From Rhytidiadelphus loreus (Eukaryota; Streptophyta; Bryopsida; Hypnales; Hylocomiaceae): a stretch of 64,000 nucleotides of DNA. The stretch lies in assembly GCA_947034895.1 (NCBI GenBank), contig OX344765.1, positions 23,937,001 to 24,001,000 of the forward strand, in the 5' to 3' direction. Every line of letters starts with the position of its first letter. The stretch's first letter is position 1. The translations under genes were made by a program, and so were the position numbers. Under the pieces are notes generated by a model. The model was not told the DNA's origin. It saw nothing but the letters and a program-made list of their open reading frames with translations, and did not search any database. Below, in pieces: positions 1-13,075 of this stretch.

Positions 1-3000
1 GGAGGGGAGGGAATAAATCAGCCACCCGTGTCTCCGATGGGGGCGGGAACAATAAGTCCGAGGAGTGCTTCATCACCGGTACCTCAACCGCCCACAAATC
101 GCCGAAAATTGGCAAAATTGGCTCCGTTAGGTCTGGCACCCACAACGGAGGTAGGCATCACCGGCATTCAAAGTCTGAGGAAAGTGATGAATCCACAGGA
201 CGCAGTGCTCACCACCGACGGACAAGGGAATTTGCTCGCAAGCAATCAGAAGACCAGCATCCAAGTCATAACGCAAGTGATGGGAGCCATGACAGATGGA
301 GCAAAAGGGGTAGACGAAGCAATCATGGGAGCACAAGGGGGAGAGGGGAATCCCCCGCCTTGTAGAAATCCCAAAGGTGACAGTTGCGGAGGTCGAAGAG
401 GGTGTGGTAGGGGAAGGGGCAACAATTTGAAGGGGGGTGGAAATGGTGTTCAAAATTCACAAGAAGGTGGACCGGTAGGGCGAGGCGGGAAAGGACACAA
501 TGCAAAGAAAGGCAAGAAGGGGAGAAGATTGAAATCCGTAGTTCCACTTCTCCAAGACAATGGGATTGAATCAGATTGGTTTCAACTGGCAATGGAGGTG
601 GAGAGGCAACAATTGCCTCGACGTTTGAGGCAAACTGTATCTACAAATGTGGTTTTCCGAATGCAAGACAACCAGCATGGACTAGACAGATTAGTTGTAG
701 ATGAGACAATTGAAGAACAAAATGTGCTTGACGGCACACAAGGAGAAGAAACTATGGTCACACTCCTCGATTGCAAAGAGACACCTGGATCTGGTTGCGA
801 GAGTGCAGAGCGGCTTTGAATCATTCGTGAAGGAAAACGCCCTTCTATAGATGGTGGTTCCCGGAGTGCTCGTGACAGCCTTGATTGGTACAATTTTTGT
901 AGCGATGGAGGGGGATGTATGCACATTGGAGGCAATGAGGGTGCCCTCTTAGCAGAAGTACACATGAGTGAAGGATCACTTGTCACTCATGTCAGGGTGC
1001 CTCGTCCTGTTCTAGGATTGAGCCCTATTGTTGGGGCCGAAAACATGTTGGTTGGTGAGGTGACAAGAGAGTTTCAACATGCCATCACTTTGGCAACTAT
1101 GTACAAGGTGGACTTCGGTGGTGTGATCGGGACACAAGCAATTGAAAAAGCTAAATGTCAACCGCTTCGAGAAGGGGACAAGCTTAGTGTATGGGTTGGA
1201 GTCAAAGGTGGCACCAATGAGGTTCCTATACAAACCCAAGACAATACATACACGCTGGAGCTACCTCAATATCTTGGAGCTGGAGGGGACGAAAGTGACG
1301 AAGCAGAAACTGACCCCGACTGGGAGGCTAACTTTAGCGACGGCCAAGGAAATTCCGACTCAGGTAATTCCGACTGGGCCTTGTCCAATGATGGTAGTGA
1401 GCCGGAGGTTGTAGAAGATAGTGTCATTGGTGCCCCTGATTTAGACTTTGACTCGTTACCCTTTGAGCACCGCTATGCTCCACAACATTGGAAGGAGCTG
1501 GACACTAAACTTCTCCCGAATCGATTTCCATTTGTTGGACCTACCCCTAGGCCTATCCGTCGCCCAAGTCGTCGTCCAATACCTATTCATGATTTTTTTG
1601 AACCATATTGGTCATCAGATATCTTAAAAAGGATCTGTGACCAAACCAACCAGTATGCCAAACAACCGAGGTGTAGTAACCCGGCTAAATCCAACGGTGG
1701 CCCGAACTGGAAAGATGTGTCACCAATTGAAATTCGTTGCTGGCTAGGAATTTGTATTTTCATGGGATTGAAGAAGCTACCAAAGAACAGGTTATATTGG
1801 GACCGTCGCAATTTTTTTGGATGTCCTCTTATAAAAGCAGCTATGCGTAGGGCTCGCTTTGAAATGATTTGCCGGAACATACACCTTGTAGATAATTCTG
1901 CTTTAGTTTCGGACAATACTAATGAGAATTACGATAAAGTAGCCAAGATCCGATGGTTACTTGAGTCTTTTGTACAGACTTGCAAGGAACTATACAATTG
2001 CGAGCGTCACATTTGTGTAGATGAGATCATGATACCCTATCGTGGTAGAAGATGTGCGATTAAATAATATATGCTCGATAAACCAGTAAAATATGGTATC
2101 AAAGTTTGGTGTTTAGCAAATAGTAAGTCTAGATATGTATATGACTTGCAAGTCTACACTGGACGAAAGGGTCCGCGCCCTGAGAAGAACCTTGGATTAA
2201 AAGTAGTGAAGGCATTGGTATCAGACTTGAAAGGCCTGGGACATGTAGTGGTCACAGATCGATTTTTCACATCTCCTCAACTCTTCGACGAGTTGTGGAA
2301 GCAAGGTTTCCTTGCAACCGGCACGGTTAAACCTAATCGAGTTGGGATGCCTCCCAATCTAGCTCCGTATGCAGGAGTAGCTGGTGAACGTGGTGGATTG
2401 ATTGTTCAAATGCACCGCTCTCGTTGTATGGCTGCTGTTGTATGGTTCGATCGCATTCCAGTGTACTTGTTGAGCACATCAGTGGACCCGGTAGCAGAGG
2501 GAATCTTGTGCTACAGATGGACTAGGGGCAAGGGCCGTGAGAAGTACCACACATCTCCAATTCTCCTGGAGTACCAAGAAATGATGCGCGGTGTGGATGT
2601 AGTAGATCAATGCCGCATGGAGTGTAGTGCGCAACTTCGGTCTCACAAGTGGTGGCACCGCTTGCTGCTATTTGTTCTTGATACTAGTCTTGGAAACGCT
2701 TACGTTTTATACAAGGCCCATGTTCACTCCACGAGACAGAAGCGGATTATGTCTCGAGTCGAATTTCACTATGCAGTGGCCAATTGGTTGTGTGACCCTC
2801 ATGTGCAGCCTGGGCGCACAAGTGCATCATTCAACCGTACTGACCATGGACTTCACTACTCTGCCAAACATGCAAAGCTTCGTGCAAAGTGCGTCATTTG
2901 TGGCCGGAAACAAATTCGGATTTGCCCAGGGTGTAGAGACGCTTACATGTGCGAAGGGTCATGCTACTTGAAAGTCCACACCATTTCGAAGTATGCTGCT

Positions 3001-3015
3001 CAAGTTTTGAAGTGA
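1..3015 (+). pseudogene. piggyBac-type DDD transposase, frame broken by two stops, left end outside the window
   Basis: One frame stays open from base 1 to the stop at 3013-3015 except for TGA at 817-819 and TAA at 2065-2067. From about 1580 the product matches the DDE_Tnp_1_7 (piggyBac) fold: a DFFEPYW / TNQYA / EIRCWLGICIFMGL start, the first catalytic Asp in VDEIMIPYRGR (codon 2020-2022), the second in VTDRFFTS (2257-2259), the third in GVDVVDQ (2596-2598), then a C-terminal cysteine-rich zinc module (CVIC...CPGC...CEGSC, about 2890-2980). It would cut and paste DNA at TTAA sites. The TAA sits inside a conserved stretch where Gln (CAA) fits; the TGA would fit Arg (CGA). An acidic Asp/Glu/Ser stretch (about 1285-1425) precedes the catalytic domain. 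The first 800 bases encode an unusual Gly/Arg-rich N-terminal part that I do not recognise and that makes the frame much longer than the usual roughly 600 residues. All three Asp are present; only the stops argue against function. Confidence 0.88.
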
Positions 3016-4289
3016 CATTTTTTTGCAGGTTCACTTTGGGAGCTTCATGGTTGCATTTCATGCACAACCGTGGCACCCGTTCCTCTAAATGACAACGCAA
3101 GCCATCTTGATGGCAATTTTGATGTAGAAACTCTACAATATTTAGCGTGGTTAGCATCTCTGTAGGTCCTTCAAGTTGCAGGTCCTTTCAATTTTGATAG
3201 CTACGGGAGCAATTGATTTTGTTAGTTTCGTGGCAGTTAATGTTGGTAGCCTTTCGGCAGTTGATTTCAATTGGACTTTGGTAGATTTTTTGATAGAAAT
3301 TCGGCAATTTTGGTAGATATTTGGACTTGTGCACGGAGAAGAACCTCTTGATACTTTTTCAATTTGCAAAACAAAATTCTCAATGGACCTTTCAATTTGT
3401 AAGACAATTACTGGCAATTGTACCTGCAAGATGTTGTAATTGTACTTTGAAAGCCTACTTGCAAGTCCGAAGCACTTCATTGGCTCGCAATTTGGCAAAA
3501 TTGTTGATTTTCGTCGTTGCACGGTTTGAAGCCCTCAGTGGCACGCCTAGTGAACGCGACAAAGTGGGTGGAAGACGGTTTGTCCTTTTGCTTTGTTGGA
3601 CACTCCCCACTCCACCCTGCCACCATCCGTATGCAACAGGTCATCCCGTCCCGCGTTTTATTTATCCGCCACGTCTATTCCCGGCGAGTCCACCCTACAC
3701 TTCATCGGGTTGCCTCCCCACTTTCTCTGAGAATAAGGTGGCAGTTGAATGCACCATACGATTTGAAAGAAATTTTTTATGTGACTTCCTAAGCGTAGCC
3801 TTCAAGTGTCCACCGCTCGGATCATCATCTTTTATTCCCCATTTTTTTCAATAAATACAAGATCGTTGTATGCACAAAATTGCACTGCCAAACACCCCAA
3901 AGTTTGGCCTTCCTGTGCAACGTGGGGCTGGTCTAAGCCGCATATTTTTTTCCGCCTTCAATTGTGTGATCTCAGCAGCTCTCCTCTACAGAAAGTGGCA
4001 TGTCAATCCAATAAGTATTCTGCCAATAGCACCCATTGAAGTGCCCCGAACCTCGGCCAAAAACGTCCTGCAACACCTGTGACTCGAGACAATCTCGTCA
4101 ATCCGACTCACTTTTATTCGTAATTTGGGGATTCAAAAATTTGACTTGTGACCCTACCCGAGTCAACTAGCAATCAAAACGGTTACATTTTCAACAAAGT
4201 CATATTACTAATTATGAAAATTCCAAATCTGTAAGCTTCTCCGACATAGCTCAGAAGTTCAGGAAGTTGTAGGGTCGCTTTGGGGTTAA
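3016..4289 (+). mobile_element. 3' flank and probable right end of the piggyBac element
   Basis: No gene is convincing here. The stretch ends in GGGTCGCTTTGGGG followed by TTAA at 4286-4289. Read from the other strand this is TTAA-CCCC-AAAGCGACC, the form expected of a piggyBac end (TTAA target duplication, terminal repeat starting CCC), and it resembles the CCCCTAAAGGACCA ends of the short elements at 21-28 kb. The matching left end would lie before base 1, so the assignment is an inference. Several small open frames between 3150 and 4080 have no recognisable content. Confidence 0.4.
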
Positions 4290-4349
4290 ATGGTTGCTTT
4301 CAAAGCATACCACCTTACGGGTTAACAAACAAAGACATCCCAACACTAA

Positions 4350-4732
4350 CAAAGGACAAGATTTTTTTATTTTTTTTGACCCAAACGAAATAAATTCCAT
4401 TGCGAGGGGTAAAAAATACAAACCGCCAGCCACAGGTGGCCTGGCGGGGGCCAGGGAGAACTGACCCCCTCGCTCGGCCCTGCGGGCAAACCCTGAAATT
4501 ATTTATTTTCCGCACATGATTTTTTTTGCAAAATTTTAATTCATTTTTGCAATCAGAGACCCCAAATTAGTCTAGGGAGGTCGAGAGTATATCCTAGAAC
4601 AGCCCAAAATAGGGGGCCTTTTTTTTACATGCACCCCTGGTAAGGACGAGCGAGGGGGTCAATCCACCCTGATCCCTGGCGGGGGGGTCACAGAACCAAA
4701 GAAAAAGAAAAAAGGGCAAAGGACAAGATTTT
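4350..4732. mobile_element. About 350-bp insertion flanked by a 16-bp direct repeat
   Basis: The 16-mer CAAAGGACAAGATTTT occurs at 4350-4365 and again at 4717-4732, as a target-site duplication would. The enclosed 351 bp are T-rich at the left, A-rich at the right, and contain a 15-bp inverted pair, TGACCCCCTCGCTCG at 4462-4476 and its complement at 4647-4661, in GC-rich blocks unlike the surroundings. A long variable duplication is typical of retroposition (SINE/LINE) rather than of cut-and-paste elements. I see no tRNA-like head, so the class is open. Confidence 0.5.
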
Positions 4733-6465
4733 GAAAAGTAGAAACATGTCTTCTCCATATCCAAGGCTTATTGTTTACCCGCCTTCCTGCCTCCCTCCTC
4801 CACAACTTAATGTAGACTGAATGGGCAGTCTCTGATGACTAACTGACTAACTGACTAACTGAGGCTCTGTTTAACTTACATTAAGATCTCATTTCATCTC
4901 ATTTCATTGGCACTCGGCATTTGATAATTATAAATTCACACTCAATATCTCCCTGTTCCTTAGTTTCTAAAAATGCATCCCATCAATGTGTGAAGTTAAA
5001 TATAGTGACCAACATGCAGGCGACCCAGGTGCCTTAGAGTCTAATTGATGAAGTCAGGTGGGGAATTTATGGCTTGTCTTGCTTCACATCTGGACTAATG
5101 TTAGACCTGACTGAGTTTCACAGGTAGAGTACTGTAGGACAGTGCCCCCTACCAAACTGAAATACAAGAGATCATCAAACCTAACTTAAAGCCTGGATTA
5201 CGTTTAACTTATATCCACCCTGGCAGTTGTCATTGATATGGAGCTAATAAGCATCCTCTTTTTCATATCTGTCAGATCAGAGTTTGACATTTGTGTCCCC
5301 ATACCTGACAATCATCATCAATTTTGTAAGAAGAAAGCAGAGGCTCCAAAGAGGCATCAAAGTAGGAAATGAAGAATGCACTTATTGGTCTGTTTCATTT
5401 GTCAAAAAAAACACAAAAAAAAGAAAAAGAAAAAAGAATGCACTTGTTGGTCCAAAAATCAGATTAGGTTGGAATGTGTGATGAGTTTGGTCATAGGTCG
5501 GCGTCCTTCCAGAGGGCCTGTGCCAGAATGGGACCATTGTTGAAGACAATTGCCAACGGACTGATTCGAGATGGAGGTGGGGTTTGTTTTTTCAAGTCCA
5601 CCGAGAGCTGCAGGACGCTTATTACCGGTAACTCTCTTTTTGTCTTTCTTTGTCTCTCTTGCTTGCCAGCCACTCAGGCAGTCACTTCGGCTGGGATGGT
5701 TGAATTTTTACTCTGTCTTGCAGTGAAAAGGATGTCATATTTTTTTTTTGAAATTTTGAAATTTTGAAATTTTGAAACACATGGACAATTTCCATTGAAG
5801 GATGTCATATTTGTGTCTAAGGAAACAAAAAACTTGAAAGGGCTGGTCTGTATATGGTATGCGGCCTGGCTTGCACTCAGTGGAAATGATTGCTTATTGG
5901 AAACATCCTAATTGATTTCAATTTATACAGAAAAGGGCAGGGCCCCTGCGTCCCTGATGAGTACAAGGTCGGTCAGTTTTACATAACATTCAGTAGCAGT
6001 GAGAAGGACTGCCTTCCTTTGGCCTGGAGTTTCCACACTCATCAGTACCTAACTATCCACGCGTCACAAATTGTGAGGAAAATGAAGCAAGCTCGCTCAC
6101 CTGCATACCTGGGTGACAACTGCAATTACTCTTAGTAATAGAGTGGGTTAAATAGTTGACCTCTTTCCGATCAGGTACAAGCATCCAATGGTTGTCAATG
6201 TACGTAGTGGTGTCATAGGGAATGATTCTACAACTTAAATGTAAGTACAACATAGATAGCTTATCATTGTGGTCCACAAAAATGAGTCATTTATAGTCCA
6301 CCTACATTTAAGTTTTGGATCCACTAATGCCATTGGGTGTTCCTATCTTAGTCAGGTTGTCATGTTTTTGATCAATTGTGGTGTAGGTGACAACCCAAAT
6401 AGCACAAATGTTGGGGAGGTGTATAGTAGGGTACCAATCAAAATGACGTATTTGCAGTCCTAAGG
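4733..6465. other. Gene-free stretch with simple repeats
   Basis: No convincing gene. It holds three copies of GACTAACT near 4836-4862, an A-rich run at 5405-5437 and about four copies of a TTTTGAAA unit at 5748-5777. The open frames here are short and overlap on both strands. Confidence 0.5.
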
Positions 6466-7025
6466 AAAGAACTTTCATTGTTGCCAACCTTGACACCCTC
6501 CTGAGGGCTGAAAAATTGTTCTTTGACCATGAAAATTTTGGCACAAAATCACCTTTACGTTAATAATATGCGTGACACATTTGAAGGCCAAAAAATTTAC
6601 ACAAAATAAGACATTTGAAATCTACCAACATGTATAGCTACAAGAATAATTTCACAATTGCTAACTTTGACAACCTCGGACCAAGGATTGAAATTTAATT
6701 TTTTTGCCCATGAAATTTAGACATGAGAACATATCTATGTTCATTACATGTGTGAAAAATTTCAAGCCCAAAAGATTCACATAAAAAAAGATATTCAAAA
6801 TCTACCAACATATGTTGTTGTCAAAAACAATCGAGGATACCATTTCACTATTGTTAACTTTGACACCCTCCCTAGGGCTAAAAAATAGTTATTTTACCAT
6901 GAACATTTTGCCACAAGATCATCTCCATATTGACAACTTTTGTGCCAATTTTCAAGGCCAAAAGACGAATACAAAGAAAGATATTCAAAATCTATTGACA
7001 TGTGTAACTATAAGAAACAATTTTA
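6466..7025. repeat. Three imperfect tandem copies of a unit of about 180-190 bp
   Basis: The block TTGACACCCTC and its variants recurs near 6490, 6667 and 6859. Each copy is followed by a similar series: a run near TTTGACCATGAAAATTTTG, then CAAGGCCAAAAGA-type text, then AAAGATATTCAAAATCTACC. Divergence is high. I see no coding capacity. Confidence 0.55.
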
Positions 7026-10000
7026 AGGAGGGTAGATGCAAGAAACACCGAACGATTTAGGGAGCGTTTTGCCAAAACTGTGGGTTTTTTTGCCTAGTAC
7101 TTGCAGTACTAAAAAACGGAGCAATCTCAGCCGTTGATCCAAAAAATCAACAACCAATAGTACTTTTGAGTACTTAATAATTTTGAAATAGTACTCTTTG
7201 AAAAAAATGACAATTTGTCACAAAAAATAGATAAAATTAAGTATAAATTAATAATAATTAGAAAATCATGAATAAAAAAAACTAAAAATTGGCCATTTGT
7301 ACAAACTTGATAGTGATTACATTTTACCAAAAACTAAAAGTTGAAACCATCATAAATGTTTGGAGTGCTATGGGCAAGGGACCCCTATTTGCATGCATGT
7401 TGAGGACAAAGAATAGTGTTTTTTTGAATGCCCTTTGGTGGGCACGTGCCCTTCTATTGTGGCAATAGTCCACAACAATCCTAGACGTACATCATCATTT
7501 TGGGATGCTCCACAATACTAAAAAACCCTAAAACATAAAGTGTGACAAATTAGGTAAATTACAATTTAATTAAAGGATTTTTTTTCAAAATTTCTCAAAA
7601 ATAAGGAATCTGAGGACTTCCAAGTTAGCCATCTCCAATAAAAATTTCAAGTACATGGACTTCATTTCCCAAAAGATATGGCAAATGGCAACTCCGTCAT
7701 TCCAATTGTGACACAAAATAGTACCGGTGTTTCTTGCATTCACCTAGGACATATTGAAAATGTTGCAATATCTTTGACACCTCATGCTTTTGTATTGAAA
7801 TTATCCGTCTAACACAATCCTTAAATATAAATGCTTCTAAAGAAAATAGTAACAAATAAATCTAGATGTGTGTAGTTGTCGCATCTAGAAGAATCTACTT
7901 GCTTATAAACTGTGTATCATACACGCATGAACTCAAGAAGCTTTCTCCTATAAATCTCAATGCTTGCATTTTCAATTGAGTATTATAGAGAGTGATTTGT
8001 GATGAATTGAAGGATTGGGTGATGAATGAGTGCATGAGGGTTGGTTACTTAGATTTGAGGATCTAATTTGTATTGTGAAAGAGAGTAGATGATGGCAATT
8101 TCAGATGAAATTTGTACTTGCATTATAGGTTTGAGTGAAGCACACACTTCATAAGTTCACATTGCAACCATTGTCAAAGTTTTTGTTATGACAATTTAGA
8201 GGTTAGTGAAGAAATTAAGAGAAGATGCAACTTACAAAAGTAAACCTTGAGGTGGAAGTCACGCTAAGAAGCTTAGTGATAGAGATGTTCGTACTATTGT
8301 GTTGTATTCAAAAATTCATCGTCGCTCGTCGCTTTCAAGATTACCAATATATGTCCTATGCAAATGAGTAGAAATACTATTTGAAGAACCTCACATAGAA
8401 GTGACATTTTCAATCAAATTGCAGTAAAAAAAACCCTTTCTTGACACCTTGCTACATGTCTTAGTGATTGACTTTTGCTTAGAACTAATGTAGATGGAGT
8501 GCAGAAAAGTGGGAGTGTATTGTTTGGACAAATGAATCTCCCTTTGAAGTTGGAAATTTTTTTAGACAAATTCATATTTGGAGAACTATATATAAGTGCT
8601 ATTCATCAAGTTGTATAGTTCCTACTTTCAAAAGTGGACAGACTTCTTTGATGATTTGGAGCACACTTGATGGAAGGAAAAAGTTAGAACTTGTCTTTAT
8701 GCCTAAAAATCAACATTTAGCTAAGGATTGTGTGAAAGTGGTCTACAATGGTGAATTGCTTCATTTTATAGATAAAATTCTACAAAGATTGCTCATGGAA
8801 GATGGCACATCTATCCATCCACTACAAGAAGCTAGGGGATATAAATGATTGCAAAAATGACTACACAACAATCATTTCAGACAACAATGACATAAAAATG
8901 ACTTAGGGCCTTGGAGTTACAATGGACAAGTCATTCTTTAAATGACTGTGATTGTATTATTACCATTCACTTTTAACTTGGATAAAAAAAAGATGAGTGG
9001 GTCTACGTGGTTGATGAGGTGGACGAGCAAATTTTCAAAAAATGCTAGGTAGCTTCCCATTTTCAAAGGAATTCTTGTTGACGTGGATGTCCATATCAAC
9101 CAATTATGCAGTCATTTTGCATTTGCAATACAGTTTTAGTGTTGTTGACGTGGACATCTACGTCAAAGTCATGTGTAAGCCATTATAAAGTCATTTAGAA
9201 AATGTGGTGGAATCTTTGCGCCATCTAGATGGATTAACACATAGCAAGTCATTTTGTAGTCATTTTAAAGTAACGTACATTTAGGGTTTAGGTTGCTATC
9301 TAAAGACATGAAAAGTCATTTTCCTATAATTTTCAGTTTGCAATGATCTATGCTAAAAGGAATGTAATGACAATTGAATAAAGAGTAGTCATTTTGTAGT
9401 CACATATGAGTACATTCAAAATTCCACAACAATACACCATACATAAGGTACCATATACAATATACCAAACATCATATTTGACATATGTGTCACATGGCTT
9501 CAAAGTCACTTAGTGTGTTATTATAAAGAGATGAAATGAAAAGCCATTTATAGAAGTAGGGTAGTAGGAGGCAAGACATACCATGTGGGATATATAAAAT
9601 GTAGGATTGTGTTATAAATAATATTTCAAACCTCATTGAGGCATAATAGATTAACTTTTTTCAAAAAACTTTGAACCAATAAAAGTTGGAAAATCAATCT
9701 CACTTTCATCTCTAAAAATCCATTATAGATTTTGAGCCCCAAATCAAAAGTTATAGACAACTTTTTTAAAGAGATTAGAAATTGGCACATGAAGAGTATT
9801 AGAAAGGCTTTAAGTGATGAGTTCTGAGTTCTATGACATACGGCACCAATATATGTTGTTGAGTGTTGCAAGTATATAGGATTTGCATGCGTAGCAATTA
9901 TCTCTTTGTGACCTCTACATTTCATGTGTTGTTGTAGAGAATTTAAGGACTATGTACACCGCAATGTTTAGGGAAGTTGTGCTCATGTCCAATTGCGTAG

Positions 10001-10095
10001 TAGTGTAGAAAATGTGTGGAGTGATATCTTAGTCATTTTCAGAGTAAATTACTATAATGCGACTTGAAGGCCACTAAGTTGGAGTCATTCTGAAG
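7026..10095. other. Gene-free AT-rich stretch
   Basis: No gene recognised. Between 8880 and 9560 the phrase AGTCATTTT and the phrase GACGTGGA recur several times, which suggests old degenerate repeats without clear unit boundaries. Confidence 0.45.
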
Positions 10096-10392
10096 CATTA
10101 GATGGGTTTTCCCTACCGGGGAGGGTTGTGAGTTCCCAACCCCGAATTTGGCCGAAACTGCCGAAACAGGCCGTTCCCAGGCACTGCTGACTTGGCAGAA
10201 TGACTCCCACGTCCTTTTCTTCGAAAAAAAAAATTAAATTAAATTAAATTTGTTTTTCATTTTAAGAACTTTAAAATTTATTTTATTATTTTATTTTTTT
10301 TGAAAAAAACAAAAAACTGACACCCGTGTTCGATGAGGGCCGGGGGAAGGGGCCTGAAACGGCCCTCCAGCCCCCCTGAATCCCATCTAATG
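10096..10392. mobile_element. 297-bp element with short terminal inverted repeats
   Basis: CATTAGATGGG at 10096-10106 is matched by its complement at 10382-10392. The interior is GC-richer than the flanks at both ends and has an A/T-only middle with (AAATT) repeats near 10230-10250. I find no clear target duplication, so the outer limits are uncertain. The right inner part, GGCCTGAAACGG near 10349, recurs near 50652 beside similar flanking text. Confidence 0.45.
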
Positions 10393-12965
10393 TCTACCAT
10401 TGGGTTGCACCCACCTTGGTTGTATCGGCTCTAATTGACTTTGATATTGGTTTGCTTGGTCCAAGGATTCCATCTCAAAAGACTTATTTGTAGGTACAAA
10501 AAGTGAACCAAAAAACTAGCAAATTTCCAAACTCTTGCATTGGCAAATTGGATTAATAGTACTATGTGAGATTCAGAGGTGGACTTAGCAAATTTGGAGA
10601 ACATGGATTGTTTGCTCCTCAACAAGAAGTCATCACAAAGAGCCATACCGTATGTACGCACTACTATGTTTAGTAGCCACTTCTGAGTGGAGAATGAAAC
10701 AATGACACAATTGGTGAGTGTGGGTGCTTTATTTCTACCCTTAGAATAAAGTATATACAACCGGGTTCTTAGTTAATCTGTTGTAGTAATTTCTAATGGG
10801 TGTCTAACAACGTATAATCCAATTACCCCTTCCAAGAAATGGATCTTTTGTTGTTTGTTCCTACCTAACCTTCCTATTGGCAATGATTAATCAAATTACA
10901 CCACATTAATACCTAAGACCAGGTTTTGGCTACAACAACTAAAAAACTCAGGGGCAATGGGGTTAGTCAAGCGGAAAAGTTAAAAAGCCAAAGTTGTAGG
11001 GTTTATTTTACCCTTTCCAAAATGATAAAGAAGTTGAAAGTATCTAAAAGATATTCGTGGATGAAGTTTGACACTAAACTACCTTCTAAAACTTCATGTG
11101 TTGATTTCTAGAGTTCTAACTATCGAAATTTGCTTTTGCTTTTTGGATTATTTTCTATTTTTTATTTTCTATCTAAATTCTGTTTTTGACTTGATTTGGT
11201 CAGCTCTAATTGACTTTCATCCAAACCTACTCTACTTTTGTTGAAAAATTCAATCTACTCTGAGTCTTTTAATTTTTAGCCAATTTTAAAGATAAATTTA
11301 ATTTTTAAATCATGAAAATATTCTCTTCAAGATTTTATCCCTAATTTATCCCATGTGAATTTCTTTAATCTACTTGGTAAATCCTTAACTTTCTCTTACT
11401 AATTGAATAAATTAGAATTTTACTTCTACTTTTGAGGGTTAATTGGTTTAATCTTTTAACGTTTTACTTAACTTCTTTTTCAAAGATAAAACTTCTTACT
11501 TTTGTCCTTCTTGGTAAATGTTATTTACGGTGAATTTTTTTACCATTAACCAGTTTATAATAATTCTTTGTAATTCTTTTTTAACTTGAATTTCAAAATT
11601 ACTTCTACTTTTACCTTAGATTTCAGTATTCTTAAATAATTCCTAAAAAAATCCTAAAAGTTGACTTTCTACTTTTTAATCCACTTTCACTACTACTTTT
11701 AATCCAAGAGTAGATTTTAGTAAGTTCCTTGAATTATGGTGGTAAAAATTTACCTAACTACTAGGATAATTTAATAACCACTTAAACTTCTTCTTTAATT
11801 TTTTTAATTTCCTATAAGTAATTCTATTCCTATTTTTTAATTCAAATGTTAATTCCTAACTTAATAGCTCTAATAAAATTGCAAGAATTTTGGGTTAAAA
11901 CATCAATTACTAACCTTAGTGTTGAAGCCATCGTTGTTGCGCAACGCCACCAAATTGTCTATGACAATCTCCAACTCCATCTTCAATGTTTGGTGTTTTG
12001 ATATTGGTTTTTGGTGAGGTTTGTAATGGTTTGAAGAATCTCCAAACTTCTTCTTTCTAAAGGGTTTCTTTTCTTTTCTTCCTAATACTTTTTATTTTTT
12101 TATTTTTTTATTTTCCTATTTCTTTCTAATTTTTTTATTTTCTTTTGTAGATATTTTTTGGAAATCAAATCCTATCAAATCTAACACTAAATATTTGGCT
12201 AAGTATTTTGAAATCAAACAAAGACTTAGGACAAAGCTTGTTTGACTTTTTCTAATGAATAACTAATTCTAGAATCTTCCTAAGGTCAACTATTCCTTCA
12301 TTTTGTTTTTTCTATTTGTCCTATAAGAAAAATCCAACCTTGTTTGATGGCAAATATTTTCTAATGGAATTTGCACGTGCAATTAAATATTCTTTCTTCT
12401 CTTAAGTCTCCTACTTCATCACTTGTCTCCTTCACTTGGTTGTTGTTTTGTGGATTGTTGCCTTGGAGTTGCAAATTTTCTTCCCAATACGAAGCTATGG
12501 CTTGTCGAGTATGAGCACAATTGGAGGGACTTAATTGAGAAAATATGTCAACTTATAGTATGACTTCAACAACAAATTCTTGTAAGGCTTAACTCAACCC
12601 TATAACCCCTAAAATGCAAAATTATGCTTGAATTCTTTGAGATTTTACTCCCTGGACATGCCCAAGACCTCTCCACTCACTCCCAAGTACGGTCAACCTT
12701 GAGTCTTGAGTTGACTTTTAAATCTAAAATTACACTCTCCTTACTCACTTTGGGCTTCTCAATCACTATGTGGCTTTGATTTTTGAATTTTCAGCCCTCA
12801 CTTTACACTCTCACTGTAGCTCTCAATCACTTTGGGCTCTCAGTCACTCTCCCATCTCAGTACACTAATAATGTTAATTAGTATTTAGTGAAGATTAGTA
12901 TAGTCTACAGTGTTTACCCTTGAGCACCAATTTCCAACCACTTTACATTTAGTGTTTCCCTTGTC
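10393..12965. other. Gene-free AT-rich stretch
   Basis: No gene, RNA gene or clear repeat boundary seen. From 11110 to 12400 the sequence is strongly AT-rich and pyrimidine-biased on this strand. Confidence 0.45.
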
Positions 12966-13075
12966 CTTTCGCCTCCTCCCTCCTCCCTCGCCTCCCTCCC
13001 TCCCTCCTCCCTCTGCGCCTCCCTTCCTCCGCGCCTCCCTGCTCCTTGCTCTGCCTTCCATTGCTCTCTCTCCCT
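12966..13075. repeat. C/T-rich low-complexity tract
   Basis: About 110 bases are almost entirely C and T, built from CCTCC and CTCCCT units with a few GCGCCT interruptions. This is a simple-sequence polypyrimidine tract. Confidence 0.8.

Noticed and set aside
2065..2067. In-frame TAA in the piggyBac frame taken as a recoding or RNA-editing site
   Set aside because: U-to-C editing that removes stops is known in plant organelles, not nuclear transposons; simple C-to-T mutation explains it.
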